Shown here piece after piece: positions 13,351 through 17,025 of a stretch of DNA of 17,025 bases. Source of the DNA: Jatrophihabitans sp. (GTDB taxonomy: Bacteria > Actinomycetota > Actinomycetes > Mycobacteriales > Jatrophihabitantaceae); NCBI GenBank assembly GCA_025966255.1, contig JAOPVG010000022.1, forward strand, positions 1 to 17,025. Reading direction: 5' to 3'. Positions within the stretch are counted from its first letter, which is position 1; each line of letters starts with the position of its first letter. A program made the translations under genes and the position numbers. Below the pieces are notes generated by a model. That model ran no database searches. It worked only from the letters and a program-made list of their open reading frames with translations, and was not told the origin of the DNA.

Positions 13351-14856
13351 GTGAGCGACGCCCAGCATCCCGCCGAGGACCCGTCCGAGGACCTCCCCGA
13401 CCAGCTGCGGGTGCGCCGCGAGAAGTACGACCGGCTCGCGGCCGATCCCGACCGGGCGCCGTTCCCCGTAGGGGTGCCGCGGACCGCATCGCTGGCCGAG
13501 ATCCGCGCGGCCCATCCTGACCTCGCCGCCGAGACCGAGACGGGTGAGATCGTCGGGGTCACCGGCCGGGTCATCTTCGTCCGCAATACCGGCAAATTGT
13601 GCTTCGCGATGTTACGTGAGGGTGAAGCGGAATTGCAGGTGATGCTTTCCCTGGACCGTATCGGCGCCGATTCACTGGCGGCGTGGAAAGCCGATGTCGA
13701 TCTCGGTGATCTCGTATTCGTGCGGGGCGAGATCATTTCGTCCAAGCGCGGGGAGCTGTCGGTGCTGGCCGACGAATTCCGGATCACGGCGAAGGCCCTC
13801 CGCCCGCTGCCGGTCGCGCACAAACCGCTCTCGGATGAAACGCGGGTTCGGCAACGCTATGTCGACCTGATCGTTCGGCCGGACGCCCGGCAGATGGTAC
13901 ACACTCGCGCCGCGGTCCTGCGCTCCCTGCGGGCCACATTGGACGCGCGCGACTATGTCGAGGTCGAGACTCCAATTCTGCAGATGGTGCACGGCGGTGC
14001 GGCCGCGCGCCCGTTCCATACCCACTTGAATGCATTCGATCTGGAGATGTCACTGCGCATCGCCACCGAGTTGTACCTCAAACGCTGCATCGTCGGCGGC
14101 ATCGACCGCGTGTACGAGATGGGGCCGGTGTTCCGCAATGAGGGCGTCGATTCGAGCCACTCGCCGGAGTACACGCTGCTTGAGGCTTATCAAGCATATG
14201 GCGACTACAACACCATGGCGGAGTTGACGCGGACCCTTGTTCTCGATGCCGCCAAGGCCGTCGGTGCCGAATCTCCGGTCACACTGGACGGCACGGTCAT
14301 CGACCTCGCCGGTGAATGGCGTTCGATCACCGTGCACGACGCGGTTTCCGAGGCCGTCGGTGAACCGGTCACGCTGGACACGAGCGCCGCCGAACTACGG
14401 CGGCACGCCGAGCGGCTCAACGTTGCGGTGCAGCCCGATTGGGGCGCGGGCGAGATCGTGCTGGAGCTGTACGAAAAGCTCGTCGAGCACACGTTGGTGC
14501 AGCCGACGTTCGTCAGGGACTATCCGGTCGCGGTCCGCCCGCTCGCCCGTCCGCACCGCGACGACCCGCGGCTGGCCGAGGCGTGGGACCTCATCATCGG
14601 CGGCGTCGAGATCGCGCCGGCCTATTCGGAACTGGTGGATCCGGTCGAGCAGCGGCGCCGCCTCGTCGAGCAGTCGTTGGCAGCGGCGAAGGGCAATCCC
14701 GAGGCAATGGAACTGGACGAGGACTTCCTCCGCGCGCTCGAATACGGAATGCCGCCGACCGGTGGAATGGGTCTCGGCGTTGATCGACTGGTGATGATCC
14801 TGACCGGCAAGGGTATTCGCGAGACGATTTTGTTCCCGTTGCTCAAGCCAATATGA
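13351..14856 (+). CDS. lysS: Lysyl-tRNA synthetase, class II
   Basis: The product has 501 residues, normal for bacterial LysRS. It charges tRNA-Lys with lysine in the cytosol. The N-terminal anticodon-binding OB fold covers about 60-165 (GVTGRVIFVRNTGKLCFAMLREG and VFVRGEIISSKRGELSVLADEF). The catalytic core has RQRYVDLI, motif 1 around YVEVETPILQ, GGAAARPFHTHLNAFDLEMSLRIATELYLKR, motif 2 FRNEGVDSSHSPEYTLLEAYQAYGDY, and motif 3 GMGLGVDRLVMILTG followed by IRETILFPLLKP. The GTG start follows a TAGGGT box by 8 bases. The middle of the gene uses more A/T-ending codons than the cofactor operon. In Mycobacterium lysS also precedes lsr2 and clpC1. There is no membrane LysX extension, so this is the housekeeping enzyme. 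Confidence 0.97.
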   Translation: MSDAQHPAEDPSEDLPDQLRVRREKYDRLAADPDRAPFPVGVPRTASLAEIRAAHPDLAAETETGEIVGVTGRVIFVRNTGKLCFAMLREGEAELQVMLSLDRIGADSLAAWKADVDLGDLVFVRGEIISSKRGELSVLADEFRITAKALRPLPVAHKPLSDETRVRQRYVDLIVRPDARQMVHTRAAVLRSLRATLDARDYVEVETPILQMVHGGAAARPFHTHLNAFDLEMSLRIATELYLKRCIVGGIDRVYEMGPVFRNEGVDSSHSPEYTLLEAYQAYGDYNTMAELTRTLVLDAAKAVGAESPVTLDGTVIDLAGEWRSITVHDAVSEAVGEPVTLDTSAAELRRHAERLNVAVQPDWGAGEIVLELYEKLVEHTLVQPTFVRDYPVAVRPLARPHRDDPRLAEAWDLIIGGVEIAPAYSELVDPVEQRRRLVEQSLAAAKGNPEAMELDEDFLRALEYGMPPTGGMGLGVDRLVMILTGKGIRETILFPLLKPI

Positions 14857-14906
14857 GAACTGGCTCATCAACCGGCATTCCGGATGCAACACGTTCTTGT
14901 CTGCGC

Positions 14907-14912
14907 TAGGGT
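14907..14912 (+). promoter_or_regulatory. -10 box TAGGGT of the lsr2 promoter
   Basis: TAGGGT lies 37 bases before ATG 14949, so the transcript would have a leader of about 30 bases, unlike the leaderless neighbours. The leader contains two copies of CGGCTCC (14921-14927 and 14939-14945). No clear -35 or ribosome binding site is seen. Confidence 0.5.
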
Positions 14913-14948
14913 TCGGGTGTCGGCTCCCCGCAACAGAACGGCTCCGTG

Positions 14949-15293
14949 ATGGCTCAGAAGCACATAGTCCAGTTGATCGACGACATCGATCAGGGGGTGG
15001 CCGAAGAGACCGTTAGTTTCTCACTTGACGGGTCGAACTATGAGATAGACCTTTCGGCGAAGAATGCCGCGAAGCTGCGTGACTCGCTGGCCACCTATGT
15101 GGCGCACGCCCGTCGCGCCGCCCGCGGCAGCGGCCGTCCGGCTAACGGTGCCGCGCGCCGCGGTCGCCCCGCCCGTGGCGACCGTGAGCAGACTCACGCA
15201 ATTCGCGAGTGGGCGCGCAACAACGGTCACAAGATCGGCGAGAAGGGCCGAATTCCGGCCCACATCCTCGAGGCTTACAACTCGCAAGGCTGA
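14949..15293 (+). CDS. lsr2: Lsr2 nucleoid-associated protein (xenogeneic silencer)
   Basis: The product has 114 residues. Lsr2 is the actinobacterial H-NS-like protein that coats and bridges AT-rich DNA and silences foreign genes. The N-terminal dimerisation domain (1-55) has [21 protein letters not shown] and [18 protein letters not shown] basic linker (55-80) contains RRGRPARGD, and the C-terminal DNA-binding domain has [20 protein letters not shown] at 85-104. The minor-groove RGR hook of the mycobacterial protein is KGR here (99-101), and the linker has an extra RGRP at 71-74 that resembles an AT-hook core. I chose ATG 14949 because the family starts MA(K/Q)K; a GTG lies directly before it. 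The gene has its own promoter between lysS and lsr2 and a strong hairpin after its stop. Confidence 0.96.
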   Translation: MAQKHIVQLIDDIDQGVAEETVSFSLDGSNYEIDLSAKNAAKLRDSLATYVAHARRAARGSGRPANGAARRGRPARGDREQTHAIREWARNNGHKIGEKGRIPAHILEAYNSQG

Positions 15294-15309
15294 CAGCCTC
15301 TTTACGACG

Positions 15310-15342
15310 ACGGCCCGGTCCGCATATGCGGTTCCGGGCCGT
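15310..15342. terminator. Strong hairpin terminator between lsr2 and the convergent hydrolase gene
   Basis: ACGGCCCGG (15310-15318) pairs exactly with CCGGGCCGT (15334-15342). Inside lies a second perfect palindrome, CCGCATATGCGG (15320-15331), so almost the whole 33 bases fold. It starts 16 bases after the lsr2 stop and lies 46 bases beyond the stop of the opposite gene, so it can serve both directions. A T-poor tail follows. Confidence 0.8.
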
Positions 15343-15372
15343 TGCTGTATGAGTTCTGAGCCGTCGCTGTAT
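15338..15372. repeat. Imperfect 13-base direct repeat GCCGTYGCTGTAT
   Basis: GCCGTTGCTGTAT (15338-15350) and GCCGTCGCTGTAT (15360-15372) differ at one base and are 22 bases apart. The first copy overlaps the right arm of the terminator hairpin. No function is evident. Confidence 0.55.
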
Positions 15373-15387
15373 TCGAGCCCGCGCTTT

Positions 15388-16107
15388 TCAGGCGTCCGTG
15401 AGGTAGGTGGCGAAGAATTTCTCGATGCGGGCCCAGGCATCGGGCGCGGCCAGCGGATCCGGGCCCAGATGCGCGATTCGTTGCACCGGGTGCACCACGC
15501 TCGGGCCGAAGTACTCGTCATTGAGGAAGGAGTGCCCGGCGCTCGGATACTCCTTGACGTCGTTGGGCACATCCAGACCGTCCAGCGTGCGCTTGAGCTT
15601 GCCGGCGGCGCCGCGCATCGAGACGTCCTTCCCGCCATAGCTGCCGACGATCGGGCAGGCGCCGGCCAAGGTCTGCTCGGCGTGACGGGGCACCGGGCCG
15701 TAGTTGGCGGCGGCGGCGTCGAAACCCCGGGTTGCCGTGACGAGCGCGAAGCCGCCGCCCATGCAGAAGCCGATGACGCCGACCTTGCCGTTGCAGTTCT
15801 CGTCGGCGAGCAGCTGCTGCCGCGCCGCCTCGACGTCGGCGAAGGCCTTGCCCTTCCCGGCGAACATGGCCCGGAAGGTGCTGACGAGGCAGCGAGCCGG
15901 GCCGCCGTCGCTGAACAGGTCCGGGGCCAGGGTCAGGTAGCCGGCGGACGCGAGGCGGTCAGCCTGCCGCCGGACCATGTCGGTGAGCCCGAGCGCCTCG
16001 TGGATCGCCACGACGCCCGGCCAGGGGCCGGGCTCCAGCGGTGGGGCCAGATAGGCCCGCAGCTTGGTGGACCCTCCATCGACCGCACCTAACTCGACGT
16101 CCGGCAT
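15388..16107 (-). CDS. Dienelactone hydrolase-family protein
   Basis: A 239-residue alpha/beta hydrolase. The catalytic pattern of dienelactone hydrolases is visible: Glu37 in VVAIHEALGL, nucleophile Cys115 in GFCMGGGFAL, Asp161 in GSYGGKD and His192 in SAGHSFLN. The classical enzyme opens dienelactones in chlorocatechol breakdown. Many actinobacterial homologues are general cytosolic hydrolases of unknown substrate, and nothing in the neighbourhood points to aromatic degradation. The start ATG 16107 has GAGGGGAG about 5 bases upstream. The gene stands alone, converges with lsr2 and diverges from clpC, with a 223-base shared upstream region. Confidence 0.93.
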   Translation of the reverse strand: MPDVELGAVDGGSTKLRAYLAPPLEPGPWPGVVAIHEALGLTDMVRRQADRLASAGYLTLAPDLFSDGGPARCLVSTFRAMFAGKGKAFADVEAARQQLLADENCNGKVGVIGFCMGGGFALVTATRGFDAAAANYGPVPRHAEQTLAGACPIVGSYGGKDVSMRGAAGKLKRTLDGLDVPNDVKEYPSAGHSFLNDEYFGPSVVHPVQRIAHLGPDPLAAPDAWARIEKFFATYLTDA

Positions 16108-16147
16108 GTGGCTCCCCTCACTGGTCGGAGTAGTCCATCATGTCGCG

Positions 16148-16162
16148 TTCGCTGTCAGCGAA
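16148..16162. promoter_or_regulatory. ClgR-like operator upstream of clpC
   Basis: TTCGCTG-T-CAGCGAA is a perfect 7+7 palindrome around one base. Read on the minus strand, its core CGCTGACAGCG fits the ClgR consensus CGCYNANRGCG at every fixed position. ClgR activates clp protease genes in Corynebacterium, Streptomyces and Mycobacterium. The site is about 126 bases upstream of the clpC -10 box. Confidence 0.55.
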
Positions 16163-16206
16163 TGAGGCTCGGGCATCATCTCGGCACCGCCGTCGTTGCA
16201 ACACGT

Positions 16207-16238
16207 ATATGCCGCTCGTACCGCGCTGAGCGGCGTAT
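16207..16238. promoter_or_regulatory. 11+11 inverted repeat upstream of clpC, possibly a second regulator site
   Basis: ATATGCCGCTC (16207-16217) and GAGCGGCGTAT (16228-16238) are complementary except at one position, around a 10-base centre. A ClgR-like core with one mismatch (16222-16232) overlaps the right arm. It could be an operator or an upstream hairpin; it lies 49 bases before the -10 box. Confidence 0.45.
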
Positions 16239-16287
16239 TGCTTGCCGGGTGATGCTCAGGCGAGACCTAAGCGCCCGTTGGCCGGGC

Positions 16288-16293
16288 TAGAGT
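16288..16293 (+). promoter_or_regulatory. -10 box TAGAGT of clpC
   Basis: TAGAGT lies 37 bases before ATG 16331, leaving a leader of about 30 bases that contains the ribosome binding site AAGGAG. A -35 element is not obvious, which fits an activator-dependent promoter. Confidence 0.5.
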
Positions 16294-16330
16294 CAATAGC
16301 AGCATTAGCAGGCGCGGAAGGAGCAGCCTC

Positions 16331-17025
16331 ATGTTCGAACGGTTCACTGACCGCGCGCGTCGCGTTGTCGTCCTGGCTCAAGAAGAAGCCCGGATGCTCA
16401 ATCACAACTACATCGGCACCGAGCACATCCTGCTCGGGTTGATCCACGAGGGCGAAGGCGTCGCCGCCAAGGCCCTCGAGTCGCTCGGCATCTCCTTGGA
16501 CGCCGTGCGCCAGCAGGTCGAGGAGATCATCGGCCAGGGTCAGCAGGCCCCGAGCGGGCACATCCCGTTCACGCCGCGCGCGAAGAAGGTTCTCGAGCTC
16601 AGCCTCCGCGAGGCGCTGCAGCTCGGACACAACTACATCGGCACCGAGCACATCCTGCTCGGGCTGATCCGCGAGGGCGAAGGTGTCGCGGCCCAGGTAC
16701 TGGTGAAGCTCGGCGCCGACCTCAACAAGGTCCGCCAGCAGGTCATCCAGCTGCTGAACGGCTACCAGAGCAAGGAGCCCGCCGGCGCAACCGCCGAGTC
16801 GGCGCCGTCGACGTCGCTCGTCCTCGACCAGTTCGGCCGCAACCTGACCCAGTCGGCCAGGGAAGGCAAGCTGGACCCCGTCATCGGGCGCGAGAAGGAA
16901 ATCGAGCGCCTCATGCAGGTGCTCAGCCGCCGCACCAAGAACAACCCGGTGCTGATCGGCGAGCCCGGCGTGGGCAAGACCGCGGTCGTCGAGGGCCTGG
17001 CCCAGGCGATCGTCAAGGGCGAGGT
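16331..17025 (+). CDS. clpC: ATP-dependent Clp protease ATPase subunit ClpC (partial, 5' end)
   Basis: The first 231 residues are present; the gene continues past the right edge. ClpC is an AAA+ unfoldase that feeds proteins into the ClpP chamber. Two Clp_N repeats cover about 3-65 and 78-140. Each carries [14 protein letters not shown], with Glu31 and Glu106 at the positions that bind phosphoarginine in ClpC. Phe2 and Phe80, which line the cyclomarin site of mycobacterial ClpC1, are conserved. The first AAA domain begins at about 165 (LDQFGRNLT) with [11 protein letters not shown] and Walker A GEPGVGKT at 210-217. The first part is nearly identical to mycobacterial ClpC1 as I know it, with a shorter linker at 146-161. 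AAGGAG precedes ATG 16331 by about 7 bases. Confidence 0.97.
   Translation, partial: MFERFTDRARRVVVLAQEEARMLNHNYIGTEHILLGLIHEGEGVAAKALESLGISLDAVRQQVEEIIGQGQQAPSGHIPFTPRAKKVLELSLREALQLGHNYIGTEHILLGLIREGEGVAAQVLVKLGADLNKVRQQVIQLLNGYQSKEPAGATAESAPSTSLVLDQFGRNLTQSAREGKLDPVIGREKEIERLMQVLSRRTKNNPVLIGEPGVGKTAVVEGLAQAIVKGE
16403..16663 (+). repeat. 36-base exact direct repeat encoding both Clp_[13 protein letters not shown] motifs
   Basis: Bases 16403-16438 and 16628-16663 are identical over 36 bases, offset by 225 bases (75 codons). They encode [12 protein letters not shown] in each Clp_N repeat. Similarity continues beyond with scattered differences. Confidence 0.85.

Noticed and set aside
14857..14906. 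Terminator between lysS and lsr2
   Set aside because: Only CCGG-CATT-CCGG is seen, a 4-base stem, too weak to call.
1..17025. Mobile elements, CRISPR array, tRNA, rRNA, toxin-antitoxin or defence genes
   Set aside because: No transposase or integrase motif, regularly spaced repeats, RNA-gene sequence or known defence domain was seen.

Overview
The window is high-GC DNA from an actinobacterium. The conserved block of DUF2520/Rossmann protein, panC, coaX, lysS, lsr2 and clpC is the arrangement known from Mycobacterium and related actinobacteria. The Lsr2 nucleoid protein, a ClpC almost identical to mycobacterial ClpC1, an F420-type LLM oxidoreductase and GTG starts behind TAnnnT -10 boxes all agree with this. 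I cannot name the genus. The nadB and nadC genes between panC and coaX, in the place panD holds in Mycobacterium, suggest a lineage outside the Mycobacteriaceae.

Region by region. (1) 1-2543, all on the minus strand: a TIGR03084-type DinB/maleylpyruvate-isomerase-like protein cut by the left edge, a very small MscS-like membrane protein, and a GTGA-overlapping pair of a MazG-like protein and a short-chain dehydrogenase. (2) 2627-8671, plus strand: a cofactor operon in which DUF2520 dehydrogenase, panC, nadB and nadC are joined by exact 4-base ATGA overlaps. It is followed by coaX and by an unrecognised 299-residue protein. It combines pantothenate/CoA synthesis with de novo NAD synthesis, but panD and nadA are not here. 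(3) 8734-9654, plus: an LLM-class flavin/F420 oxidoreductase with its own leaderless promoter. (4) 9673-13208, minus: an ABC-2 exporter (ATPase, permease) followed by a DesK/LiaS-type histidine kinase and a NarL-type response regulator. This looks like a sensor-plus-exporter unit. (5) 13351-15293, plus: lysS, then lsr2. (6) 15388-16107, minus: a dienelactone hydrolase-family enzyme. (7) 16331 to the right edge, plus: the 5' part of clpC.

The regulatory sequence is unusually readable. Several genes start 6-8 bases after a TAnnnT hexamer, which points to leaderless transcripts. The clpC upstream region carries a site matching the ClgR consensus and a second long inverted repeat. Paired TGAC/GTCA palindromes lie upstream of the ABC/two-component operon. 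A perfect 12+12 inverted repeat sits between the SDR and MscS-like genes. The odd 5' end of nadB holds a 9-base inverted repeat and two ATA codons. A 14-base tandem repeat forms the nadC-coaX junction.

I found no mobile element, CRISPR array, tRNA or rRNA, and no clear new defence or biosynthetic system. The least explained items are the orphan 299-residue protein, the nadB 5' segment and the several palindromes.
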